The notes under the pieces were generated by a model. It searched no databases. It saw only the letters and a list, made by a program, of their open reading frames with translations, and had not been told where the DNA came from. 23,767 nt of DNA, taken from contig JAZNVV010000031.1 in assembly GCA_045593005.1 (NCBI GenBank), positions 1 to 23,767 on the forward strand. Direction: 5' to 3'. The translations under genes were made by a program, and so were the position numbers. Each line of letters opens with the position of its first letter. The first letter of the stretch is position 1. Shown here in pieces: positions 15,697 through 23,670 of this stretch. This DNA comes from UBA11475 sp045593005. GTDB lineage: Bacteria; Bacillota; Clostridia; Christensenellales; Borkfalkiaceae.

Positions 15697-17010
15697 ATGA
15701 AATTGCCAAAAATTAAATTTACAGCAGTTGGAGATATATTAATTCAGCGTTTGATATCAACCGATTATGAAGGTTTTAATGAATTAAGTAACTATATTCG
15801 CAAAGGTGATGCTCGTTTTTTTAATTTTGAATCTATAATTTATAAAGAAGGTATTTGGGGCAATCAGTTTAACGGTGGCTCGCATCATTATTCCGATAAA
15901 AAAACGCTTGATATTATCGAAAAATACGGCTTTAATATGACTACTTTTGCAAACAATCATACTTTTGACTGGGGATATGGTGGATTATTATCTACGTTAG
16001 AAGCCTTAAACGAGTCTAATTTTATTCATACTGGTGTCGGCAAAAACCTTGATGAAGCATCAGCTCCTGTATATTTAGAAACTCCAAATGGAAGAATTGC
16101 GCTAATTTCAATGACTTCATCATTTTGCAACGTGGCAGCAATGGCTGGAAAACAATCACGTAGAATTATTGGTCGTCCAGGTGTAAACGCTTTACGTGTT
16201 AACCGTTATTTAGAACTTACTAAAGATAATATTAAATTATTTGATGAAATTGCTGAAGAAAGTGGCATTAACTCTGAAATTTCAATTTCAAGGGCAGAAG
16301 GATACGTTGCAAAAAAGGAAAGTATTGATAACGTTGAACTTGGTTGGCACTTGCGTTGTGTATCTGGGAATAAAAACAAGTATCACGTTGATTTAGTAGA
16401 AAGTGATATGAAACGGCTTGAAAAATCTATTTATCAAGCAAAAGAACAAGCAGACTATATATTAGTTAGTATTCATTCACACGAAAATGAAGGGAATTCA
16501 AAGGAAAATCCTGCTAGTTTCTTAGTTGAATTTGCGCATCGTTGTATTGATATGGGTGCACATGCCGTAATAGGACACGGTCCACACTTATTACGTCCAT
16601 TAGAAATTTATAAAAATCGTCCTATATTTTATTCGCTTGGCGATTTTATTTTGCACAACGAAAGCTTAAACTTTGCTCCTGAAGACTTTTATGAAAAATA
16701 CGGTTTAACTTCTGATGACCCTATTTGCGAAGCCTATCGCAAACGTTCGCACAACTATACGGTAGGACTTTTAACAGATAGACGTATGCTTGAATCTGTT
16801 ATTCCATATTTTGAAATGGAAAACGGTGAACTAACACACCTTGAATTATTGCCTATTGAACTTGGTTTTGACGAGCCACGTTATCGAAAGGGAAACCCAA
16901 AAGTTTGCACAGATAGGGGAATTTTAGAAAGATACGCTGAAATGTCAGCACCGTACGGAACAAAGATGAAGATAAATTCAAACGGAATTGCCGTCGTGGA
17001 TTTAAAATAA
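15697..17010 (+). CDS. CapA-family (PGA_cap) metallophosphatase-like protein
   Basis: 437-aa protein of the capsule-synthesis CapA family, which has a calcineurin-like metallophosphoesterase fold. Motifs in order: VGDIL (near 12), FFNFESII (usual NxE metal motif), TFANNHTFDWG, SIHSHENEG and GHGPHLLRPLEIYKNRPIFYSLGDFIL; all match the family's metal-binding signatures. There is no signal peptide or membrane helix, unlike B. anthracis CapA, so it is probably cytoplasmic. No capB/capC ligase genes lie nearby, so poly-glutamate capsule synthesis is unlikely; a phosphatase on an unknown substrate is more plausible. An insertion around 150-220 (KQSRRIIGRPGVNALRV ...) is of the kind seen in the cytoplasmic subgroup. 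The start is set by AAGGAG 8 nt upstream. Single-gene unit with a terminator. Confidence 0.85.
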   Translation: MKLPKIKFTAVGDILIQRLISTDYEGFNELSNYIRKGDARFFNFESIIYKEGIWGNQFNGGSHHYSDKKTLDIIEKYGFNMTTFANNHTFDWGYGGLLSTLEALNESNFIHTGVGKNLDEASAPVYLETPNGRIALISMTSSFCNVAAMAGKQSRRIIGRPGVNALRVNRYLELTKDNIKLFDEIAEESGINSEISISRAEGYVAKKESIDNVELGWHLRCVSGNKNKYHVDLVESDMKRLEKSIYQAKEQADYILVSIHSHENEGNSKENPASFLVEFAHRCIDMGAHAVIGHGPHLLRPLEIYKNRPIFYSLGDFILHNESLNFAPEDFYEKYGLTSDDPICEAYRKRSHNYTVGLLTDRRMLESVIPYFEMENGELTHLELLPIELGFDEPRYRKGNPKVCTDRGILERYAEMSAPYGTKMKINSNGIAVVDLK

Positions 17011-17021
17011 ACAAATAAATA

Positions 17022-17065
17022 AGGGATTGCTTTAGTTTATAACGTTTAAGCAGTCCCTATTTTTA
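17022..17065 (+). terminator. Terminator of the capA-like gene
   Basis: 11-bp stem AGGGATTGCTT (17022-17032) / AAGCAGTCCCT (17048-17058), one G-T wobble, 15-nt loop, then ATTTTT. Confidence 0.85.
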
Positions 17066-17097
17066 ATTATTAGTGAAAACTTATCAAAAATATTTGT

Positions 17098-17138
17098 TTT
17101 ATAGTGATTTATGTGATATTATAATATATATATTATAA
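17098..17138 (+). promoter_or_regulatory. Probable promoter of yicC with a perfect palindrome
   Basis: TATAAT at 17120-17125, with a weak -35 TTTATA at 17098-17103 (16-nt spacer). The -10 is embedded in a perfect 20-bp palindrome of only A and T (17119-17138). AT-only palindromes arise easily by chance here, so an operator role is uncertain. Confidence 0.4.
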
Positions 17139-17152
17139 GTTGGGTATTTTAT

Positions 17153-18025
17153 ATGTATAGTATGACAGGATACGGCAAAGCCGAATACAAAAAAAACGGT
17201 CTGCAAATAACGATAGAGTTAAAGACCGTAAATAATAGGAATTTAGATATTATTACTAAAATTCCAAGGGTATTTATTCAGTTTGAAGATGCTATTAGAG
17301 GCGCTATTAAAGAAAAATTATTACGTGGTAGGGTTGACGTATACGTTAATTTTAGCGATAAAAATGATAGAAATATTACCTTAAACGTCAATCATTCGCT
17401 TGCAAAAGCATATTTTAACGCATCTTGCGATATATCGGAAAGATTAGGTCTTACAAACGATATAAACGTCACAAGAATAATGTTTTCTCCTGACGTAATT
17501 ACTTCTGATGAAGAATCGGGTGATTATAGCGACTTAAAAGACGTAATAGTTAATTTAACAAACGACGCATTAGATGCCCTTAACGAAATGCGTGGGGTTG
17601 AAGGTGATAAACTTGTCCAAGATATGTGCGCAAGAATGAAAGCCATTGAAGAAACGGTGGCTAAAATTAAAGAGCGCGCACCTTTCGTTGCTCAAGATTA
17701 CAAAGCAAAACTTACAGATCGCATTAAGACTGCGTTATCGGGTGTTGATTTTGATGAGGCAAGGCTTTTAACAGAAGTAGCTTTTTTTACTGATAAATCT
17801 AATATTGATGAGGAATTAACTCGTTTAACCTCGCATATAGGTCAGTTTTACGATATTATTAAGCAAGACGGGGCTGGTAAAAAGTTGGATTTTCTTATTC
17901 AAGAATTTAATAGAGAAACGAATACTATTTGTTCAAAATCAAACGATTTATCAATAACAAATTACGGTTTATCATTAAAAAATGAAATCGAAAAGATAAG
18001 AGAGCAGGTGCAAAATTTAGAATAA
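17153..18025 (+). CDS. yicC: YicC/YloC-family endoribonuclease
   Basis: 290-aa member of the YicC family, RNases implicated in degrading certain small RNAs and mRNAs. It has the family's N-terminal MYSMTGYGKAEY (compare SMTGYG/SMTAFAR), LKTVNNRNLDI (compare SVNHR-LD), LLRGRVDVYVNF, and the C-terminal DUF1732 block with GKKLDFLIQEFNRETNTICSKSND. The latter contains the nearly invariant FLxQEMNRExNTxxSKS pattern, here with QEFNRE. The spacing MYSMTGYG supports ATG 17153; the second ATG at 17162 is less likely. No good ribosome binding site is visible. It overlaps gmk by one base (TAATG). The remA gene that usually sits between them in Firmicutes is absent. Confidence 0.93.
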   Translation: MYSMTGYGKAEYKKNGLQITIELKTVNNRNLDIITKIPRVFIQFEDAIRGAIKEKLLRGRVDVYVNFSDKNDRNITLNVNHSLAKAYFNASCDISERLGLTNDINVTRIMFSPDVITSDEESGDYSDLKDVIVNLTNDALDALNEMRGVEGDKLVQDMCARMKAIEETVAKIKERAPFVAQDYKAKLTDRIKTALSGVDFDEARLLTEVAFFTDKSNIDEELTRLTSHIGQFYDIIKQDGAGKKLDFLIQEFNRETNTICSKSNDLSITNYGLSLKNEIEKIREQVQNLE

Positions 18026-18579
18026 TGAGGAACGTTTTATTTGTAATTTCAGGTCCGTCGGGCGTTGGTAAGGGTACAATCGCAAAAATTTTAACAGATA
18101 AACACAATTTATCTTTAAGCATTTCTTGTACCACACGTAGCCCAAGAATAGGTGAGATCGACGGGGTAAGCTATTTTTTCATTTCAAAAAACGATTTTAA
18201 GGAAAAAATAAAAAATAACGCATTTTTAGAATATTCAGAACATTTCGACAATTTTTACGGCACACCAAATGCGTTTGTGATGGACAAACTAAAAACGAGT
18301 GACGTATTGCTTGAAATTGACGTAAACGGCGCACTTGCTGTTAAAGATTCTTTTCCTGATGCAGTTTTGATTATGGTAACGCCACCGTCGTTAGACGAAT
18401 TAAAAAATAGGCTTATCCATAGAGGGACGGAAAGCATTGAAAAGATTGAAAATAGAATTTCAAGGGTTAAATACGAACTGCAAAAGCAAGACAAATATGA
18501 TTACGTCGTTATCAATGATAATCTTGATAATGCCGTAAGCGATATATTAAATATTATTCATAACGAAAAAACAAAGTAA
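18025..18579 (+). CDS. gmk: Guanylate kinase
   Basis: ATP-dependent phosphorylation of GMP to GDP in guanine nucleotide supply. 184 aa, slightly short of the usual about 205. P-loop GPSGVGKGT (10-18), GMP-binding segment SISCTTRSPRIGEIDGVSYFF (Arg and Tyr contacts), EYSEHFDNFYGTP, LEIDVNGALAVK and the lid region RLIHRGTES ... RISRVKYEL. The GMK signature T-T-R-x-P-R-x-G-E is complete. The start overlaps the yicC stop by one base, and an AGGTG lies rather far upstream (about 13 nt), so translational coupling is likely. rpoZ follows after 11 nt. Confidence 0.96.
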   Translation: MRNVLFVISGPSGVGKGTIAKILTDKHNLSLSISCTTRSPRIGEIDGVSYFFISKNDFKEKIKNNAFLEYSEHFDNFYGTPNAFVMDKLKTSDVLLEIDVNGALAVKDSFPDAVLIMVTPPSLDELKNRLIHRGTESIEKIENRISRVKYELQKQDKYDYVVINDNLDNAVSDILNIIHNEKTK

Positions 18580-18590
18580 GGAGATTAATT

Positions 18591-18794
18591 ATGATACAAG
18601 AACCTGAAACCGACGTATTAGTTGAAAAAGTAGGCTCAAAATACGCTCTTTGTGTAGTAGCATCTAAAAGAGCAAGACAGATTTTTGAACAGGAACAAAA
18701 GGTAGACACAATTATTCCTACAATGGATAAAAAACCACTTTCTACTGCTGCTGATGAAATTTTTGACGGCAAACTTATTGCTGTAAACGATTAA
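18591..18794 (+). CDS. rpoZ: RNA polymerase omega subunit
   Basis: 67-aa omega subunit, which stabilises the beta' subunit of RNA polymerase. The family core VGSKYALCVVASKRARQIFEQ (15-35) and the tail KPLSTAADEIFDGKLIAV (compare KPxxxAxxEIxxGKI) are clear, and length and position after gmk are normal. AAGGAG stands 8 nt before the ATG. A strong terminator follows at once, where most Firmicutes continue into coaBC and priA. Confidence 0.94.
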   Translation: MIQEPETDVLVEKVGSKYALCVVASKRARQIFEQEQKVDTIIPTMDKKPLSTAADEIFDGKLIAVND

Positions 18795-18798
18795 ATCT

Positions 18799-18836
18799 AT
18801 ATGTTCATTAAGCGTTCCTTAATGAACATATTTTTC
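18799..18836 (+). terminator. Strong terminator after rpoZ
   Basis: Perfect 14-bp stem ATATGTTCATTAAG (18799-18812) / CTTAATGAACATAT (18818-18831), loop CGTTC, followed by TTTTCT. It lies 14 nt before the priA start. Confidence 0.9.
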
Positions 18837-18844
18837 TAAAGGGT

Positions 18845-21046
18845 ATGTTTGCTGACGTTATAGTTGATATCGCTTCAAGTGAAGTCGATAAAATATTTGA
18901 ATATAGTTTTAGTGACGACAAAATAGTGGCAGGTAGCAGGGTTGTCGTTCCTTTTGGCACTAAAAAAATATTTGGTATTGTTATTAACGTTAAACAAATT
19001 TCAGAATATCCACCTGAAAAAATTAAGCCGATAATTAGATTGCTTGAGGACGTTCCTGCATTAACTAATGAAGCCTTGCTTTTAATGGATTATATCCGAA
19101 AAAAATATTATATTAGCACAGCGCTTGCATTACGCTTGTTTTTACCTAGCGAAATGCGACTTGGAAAAGTTAAAGAACTACTTGTTACTTATGCTGAATT
19201 AGTTTTAAATGAAAATGACGTTAAAAACGTTATTTTATCATTGCGTTCAACGGCAAAACAACAAATACGCGCATTAAATTACTTAAAAGAAAACAAAAAA
19301 GTAAAGTTAAGCGTTTTAAATAATGAATTTTCTTATAGCGCAATACAATCACTTATAAAAAACGGATACGTTAAAACCTACTCGCAAAAACAGTTAAGAG
19401 CACCTTATGGTAATCTAAATTTTACTGATAGAAATATTGTGCTTACTGATGCGCAACAAAACGCAATTAATTCTATAAATTCTACCGAAAAACAAGTAAC
19501 GCTTTTACACGGTGTTACTGGTAGTGGAAAAACGGAAGTTTATCTTAATTTAATTAGCCAAACGATAGCGAATGATAAAACGGCGATAATGCTTGTGCCT
19601 GAAATTGCTTTAACGCCACAAATGTTAAAACAGTTGCGCGCAAGATTTGGTGATACTGCTGCGATATTGCATAGTGGCTTATCTAACGGAGAGCGTTTTG
19701 ATGAATGGTGGAGAATTCGCAATGGAGACGCAAAAATCGTTATAGGCGCGCGTAGTGCAATTTTTGCGCCTGTTGAAAATTTAGGATTAATTATTATTGA
19801 TGAGGAACACGATTCAAGTTATTCAAGCGAGCAGGCTCCAAGATATAAAACGCTTGAAATTGCTCAATTTAGAGCAAAATTTTCCAACGCGAAAATCGTT
19901 TTAGGTAGTGCAACTCCTGCTGTAGAAAGTTATTTATTAGCAAAATCGGGCGAGTATAACTTGGTAAAGATGCCTGATAGAATAAACCGTCACCCTTTGC
20001 CTGAAGTTATTATTGCCGATATGAAGGCTGAAGTGAGAAGAGGTAATAACACCATTTTTTCTTCGCACCTAAAAGACGAATTATCAGATTGTTTAAAAAA
20101 AGGCAATCAAGCAATACTTTTTTTAAACCAAAGAGGGTATTCAAAAAGTGTAATTTGTACCGAATGTGGACACGTGCACAAATGTGATGCTTGCGACGTT
20201 GCTTTAACCTATCATTCTGAAGATAATTCACTTTTATGTCACTATTGTGGCGCAAAATATAAAATGGTTACTTCTTGTATAAATTGTGGCAGTAAATATC
20301 TTAAATATAGTGGTACGGGAACTGAAAAAATAGTTTACGACTTAAAAAAGATGTTCAAGGACGCTCGCATTTTAAGAATGGACAGGGATACTACGGCAAC
20401 AAAAGAAGGGCATTATAAAATTCTAAAAGAATTTTCCGACCACAAGGCTGATATTTTAGTTGGTACGCAAATGATTGCAAAAGGACACGATTTTCCAAAA
20501 GTAACGCTTGTAGGAATTCTTGATGCTGATATGAGTTTGCATTTTTCCGATTTTAGAAGTGGGGAAAGGACTTTTCAGCTTATAACTCAAGTTGCAGGGC
20601 GTTCAGGCAGGGCAGAGGAAACTGGAAAAGTTGTTTTGCAAACGTACACGCCTGAAAATTTTATATTAAGACAGGCAGTTAAATACAACTATGAAAAAAT
20701 GTACGAGCATGAAATTTCCGTTCGTAAAGCGACAGGCTTTCCACCGTTTACGGATATAATTAGAGTTATCGTTTCATCTTTAGACGAAGATTTATCTGTA
20801 AACACCACGAGAGAAGTTTATAATAAAATTTCAGACATAAGATCGGTAAATGACGGCGTATTCAAGTTTTTAGCGTGTATGAAAGCGCCTATAAAAAAAC
20901 TACAAAACAAATATAGATATCAAGTTATTATGCGTATTTCTGCAAATAGACAAGATATAATAAATAAAATTAACGAATTTTGTGAATTATATAATAACAA
21001 AACTACAAACGTTTACGTTGAAGTAAACCCTAATAATCTTAACTAA
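18845..21046 (+). CDS. priA: Primosomal protein N' (replication restart helicase PriA)
   Basis: Superfamily 2 3'-5' helicase that recognises stalled forks and reloads the replisome. 733 aa. The N-terminal 3'-DNA-binding domain begins MFADVIVDIASSEVDKIFEYSF, a normal PriA start. A winged-helix region spans about 115-190. Walker A is GVTGSGKT (223-230), motif II DEEH (319-322), and motif III GSATPA. Eight zinc ligands form four CxxC pairs: Cys438/441, 447/450, 465/468, 478/481. The helicase C-terminal motifs are VGTQMIAKGHDFPKVTLVGILDAD and QVAGRSGR. The ATG has only GGG two bases away, and the rpoZ terminator hairpin just upstream leaves no room for a normal promoter, so how it is expressed is unclear. 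def follows in 10 nt. Confidence 0.96.
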   Translation: MFADVIVDIASSEVDKIFEYSFSDDKIVAGSRVVVPFGTKKIFGIVINVKQISEYPPEKIKPIIRLLEDVPALTNEALLLMDYIRKKYYISTALALRLFLPSEMRLGKVKELLVTYAELVLNENDVKNVILSLRSTAKQQIRALNYLKENKKVKLSVLNNEFSYSAIQSLIKNGYVKTYSQKQLRAPYGNLNFTDRNIVLTDAQQNAINSINSTEKQVTLLHGVTGSGKTEVYLNLISQTIANDKTAIMLVPEIALTPQMLKQLRARFGDTAAILHSGLSNGERFDEWWRIRNGDAKIVIGARSAIFAPVENLGLIIIDEEHDSSYSSEQAPRYKTLEIAQFRAKFSNAKIVLGSATPAVESYLLAKSGEYNLVKMPDRINRHPLPEVIIADMKAEVRRGNNTIFSSHLKDELSDCLKKGNQAILFLNQRGYSKSVICTECGHVHKCDACDVALTYHSEDNSLLCHYCGAKYKMVTSCINCGSKYLKYSGTGTEKIVYDLKKMFKDARILRMDRDTTATKEGHYKILKEFSDHKADILVGTQMIAKGHDFPKVTLVGILDADMSLHFSDFRSGERTFQLITQVAGRSGRAEETGKVVLQTYTPENFILRQAVKYNYEKMYEHEISVRKATGFPPFTDIIRVIVSSLDEDLSVNTTREVYNKISDIRSVNDGVFKFLACMKAPIKKLQNKYRYQVIMRISANRQDIINKINEFCELYNNKTTNVYVEVNPNNLN

Positions 21047-21056
21047 AGGTGATATT

Positions 21057-21509
21057 ATGGCTATAAGAAATATTATACAAGTTGGAGACGATACGTTACG
21101 CAAAAAATCGGTTGAAGTAACCGAATTTGACGAGAAATTACACGTCTTACTTGACGATATGGCAGATACTTTAAGATATGCTGACGGTGCAGGTCTTGCA
21201 GCACCACAAGTCGGCGTACTTAAAAGGGTATTTATCGTTATGATTGATGACGTCATTTACGAATTTATAAACCCACGTTTTATCAAGACGAAAGGTGTTC
21301 AAAAGGGGCAGGAGGGCTGTCTTTCTGTTAAGGGCAAGTTTGGCAAAGTTCAGCGTTTTATGAACGTTGATTTACTTGCTGAAAACCGTGATGGCGAAAC
21401 TTTCCGTTTTAAAGCGAGTGGATTTTTTGCAAGAGCAATTCAACACGAATACGACCATTTAGAAGGTATTTTATATATTGATAAAGCAACGGATATTGAA
21501 GGGGAATAA
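21057..21509 (+). CDS. def: Peptide deformylase
   Basis: Fe(II)/metal-dependent removal of the N-formyl group from nascent proteins. 150 aa, complete. Motif 1 GAGLAAPQ (44-51), motif 2 EGCLS (86-90, metal ligand Cys88), motif 3 HEYDH (130-134, the HExxH motif with metal-ligand His). The HEYDHLEG form is the type 1 class. The sequence AAAGGTGATATT before ATG gives a ribosome binding site. It lies between priA and fmt, its functional partner, and the fmt start codon directly follows its stop. Confidence 0.97.
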   Translation: MAIRNIIQVGDDTLRKKSVEVTEFDEKLHVLLDDMADTLRYADGAGLAAPQVGVLKRVFIVMIDDVIYEFINPRFIKTKGVQKGQEGCLSVKGKFGKVQRFMNVDLLAENRDGETFRFKASGFFARAIQHEYDHLEGILYIDKATDIEGE

Positions 21510-22436
21510 ATGAAGATAGTTTATTTAGGCACGCCAGATTTTGCAGTTTTACCGTTAAAAAAAATATTTGATGCAGGCTATGAAATTTTAGGCGTAGTAA
21601 CACAACCCGATAAAGCAGTTGGTAGAAAGCAAATTTTCACGCCTTCACCAGTAAAGCAAACGGCGTTAGAACTTGGCTTAAAAGTATTACAGTACGATAA
21701 AATTCGTGACGAAGGTGTTGAAGACTTAAAAAACCTTAAGCCAGACCTTATGGTTACGTGTGCTTACGGACAGATATTGTCGCAAGAAATTTTAGATATA
21801 CCAACGCTTGGTACAATAAATATTCACGCGTCGTTATTGCCAAAATTACGTGGGTCAAGCCCTATTCAATGGTCGATAATTAATGGTGATAAGGTAACAG
21901 GCGTTACTATTATGATGACCGAACTTGGCATAGACACGGGCGATATTATTCTTAAAAAAGAGTTAACAATCGGCACTGATGAAACTGCTGGCGAACTTTT
22001 TGATAGGTTGTCCGTTTTAGGTGCAGACGCTATTATTGAAGCGCTTGAACTTTTTAAGAACAATAAAGTAGTTAAAACCCCACAAAATCACAGCGAAGCA
22101 ACTTTTACCAAAATGCTCAAAAAAGAATTTGGCAAAATTGACTTTAATAATGATGCAAAAGTTATTCATAACCTTGTTCGCGGGCTAAACCCTTGGCCGA
22201 TAGCGTTTACGTCACTTAATGGTGAAGTTATTAAAATTTATAAAACAAAAGTTATTAAAGGGGAAGACGCATCTGGCAAAATTGTCAAGTGTGATGAAAA
22301 GAACGGTTTAATTATCGCGTGTAAAAAAGACTTTATTGAGGTATTAGAGTTACAACGTGCAGGTGGTAAAAGAATGAACGCTAAAGATTTTTTACGTGGT
22401 TTTAAGGTAAGCGAAGGAACAATAATTAATGATTGA
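21510..22436 (+). CDS. fmt: Methionyl-tRNA formyltransferase
   Basis: Formylates initiator Met-tRNA using 10-formyl-tetrahydrofolate. 308 aa, normal length. The N-terminal domain has YLGTPDFAVLPL and the catalytic triad region INIHASLLPKLRGSSPIQW (Asn104 and His106 with the SLLPK-RG loop) and GIDTGDIIL (catalytic Asp142). The C-terminal tRNA-binding domain starts near 205 (IHNLVRGLNPWPIAFT) and ends GKRMNAKDFLRGFKV. The ribosome binding site GAAGGGG lies in the def end. The last 8 nt overlap rsmB. The def-fmt pairing couples removal and addition of the formyl group. Confidence 0.97.
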   Translation: MKIVYLGTPDFAVLPLKKIFDAGYEILGVVTQPDKAVGRKQIFTPSPVKQTALELGLKVLQYDKIRDEGVEDLKNLKPDLMVTCAYGQILSQEILDIPTLGTINIHASLLPKLRGSSPIQWSIINGDKVTGVTIMMTELGIDTGDIILKKELTIGTDETAGELFDRLSVLGADAIIEALELFKNNKVVKTPQNHSEATFTKMLKKEFGKIDFNNDAKVIHNLVRGLNPWPIAFTSLNGEVIKIYKTKVIKGEDASGKIVKCDEKNGLIIACKKDFIEVLELQRAGGKRMNAKDFLRGFKVSEGTIIND

Positions 22437-23670
22437 TTATTTTTATGATGCGTACGTTATTTTAAATAAAGTTTATAGTGAAGGTTCTTTTGTAAAACAG
22501 GCGATATCTTCTACAATCATTGAAGAAAAATATCGTAATGCAACGGTTAAGACTGTTTACGGTGTTTTAGATAGAGATATTGAACTTTCTTATTATATAA
22601 AATTACTTTCCGATAAAAATCCAAAACTTGTAATACGCACTATATTAAAAATTTCTATTTATACAATTAAATATCTTAAAAAAGCGCCTTATGCAGTTAT
22701 TGATAGCGCTGTTGAACTCACTAAAAAATTAGGCAAAAAAGCAATGAGTGGTTTTGTTAATGCAGTATTAAGAAGGTTTTGCCGTGAAGATTTTCCTATG
22801 CCATGTGATAATTTAGAAAGACTTTCCGTTGAATATTCATATCCGGATTACGCTGTCAAAATGCTAATATCAGATTACGGAGAAGATTTAGCAAAAAAAA
22901 TTATGTCGTATGAAAACGATAGTTCATACCTGGCGTTTTTTAATTATGACGGGCATCAATATTTAAATAAAAACAATATAGATTATACTTTAACACCTTT
23001 TGAAAATTTGTTTGAAGTTAAAAATTTTAACAAAAACGACGGGTTTGATAAAGGTATATACACATATCAAAATATCGGCTCATTTGCCATTTGTGACGTG
23101 GTTGATGGTGGGGAAAGTTTAATTGACGTGTGTTCTGCGCCTGGTGGTAAAAGCGTAAATTTGTCTTATAAATTTAATAACGTTACGTCGCTTGAATTGC
23201 ACGTGCATAGAGTTGAACTTATAAAAAAATATTGCCAACGTATGAAAGTAACTAACGTAAAAGCGTTGCAACACGATTCAACTGTTATAATTCCTGAATT
23301 TATAGGTAAGTTTGATGCTTGTCTTTGCGACGTACCTTGTAGTGGTTTTGGCGTTGTTTTTGAGAACCCTGATATTAAATTAAATAGGGATGTTTCTTCT
23401 ATACAAGAATTATGCAACATACAATATGCAATTTTAGAAACGTCGTCAAACTACGTTAAAAAAGGTGGATATTTATATTATTCGACTTGCTCTGTTTTTA
23501 AGTGTGAAAATCAGTTAAACGTCGATAAATTTTTAGAAAATCATAAAGATTTTATTCAAGAAGATATTGACAGTAAATTACCAAATTTAAAAGTAGGAAA
23601 GGGCGTACAATTTTTACCACATATTTCAGGTGGTGGATTTTTCGTCGCCAAATTAAAAAAGATTAATTAA
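22429..23670 (+). CDS. rsmB: 16S rRNA (cytosine-967-C5)-methyltransferase
   Basis: SAM-dependent m5C methyltransferase of the RsmB (Sun/Fmu) family. 413 aa. An N-terminal NusB-like RNA-binding domain (about 1-135) contains APYAVIDSAVELTKKLGKKAMSGFVNAVLRRF, diagnostic of RsmB. The SAM site is DVCSAPGGKS (233-242). Motif IV DVPCSGFG holds Cys304, and motif VI YSTCSVF holds Cys354, the usual two-cysteine mechanism. The segment normally reading QDxxS before the SAM site is YQNIGSFA here, a mild divergence. The start overlaps the fmt end by 8 nt with AAGGA upstream. It ends with TAATG shared with rlmN. Confidence 0.94.
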   Translation: MIDYFYDAYVILNKVYSEGSFVKQAISSTIIEEKYRNATVKTVYGVLDRDIELSYYIKLLSDKNPKLVIRTILKISIYTIKYLKKAPYAVIDSAVELTKKLGKKAMSGFVNAVLRRFCREDFPMPCDNLERLSVEYSYPDYAVKMLISDYGEDLAKKIMSYENDSSYLAFFNYDGHQYLNKNNIDYTLTPFENLFEVKNFNKNDGFDKGIYTYQNIGSFAICDVVDGGESLIDVCSAPGGKSVNLSYKFNNVTSLELHVHRVELIKKYCQRMKVTNVKALQHDSTVIIPEFIGKFDACLCDVPCSGFGVVFENPDIKLNRDVSSIQELCNIQYAILETSSNYVKKGGYLYYSTCSVFKCENQLNVDKFLENHKDFIQEDIDSKLPNLKVGKGVQFLPHISGGGFFVAKLKKIN

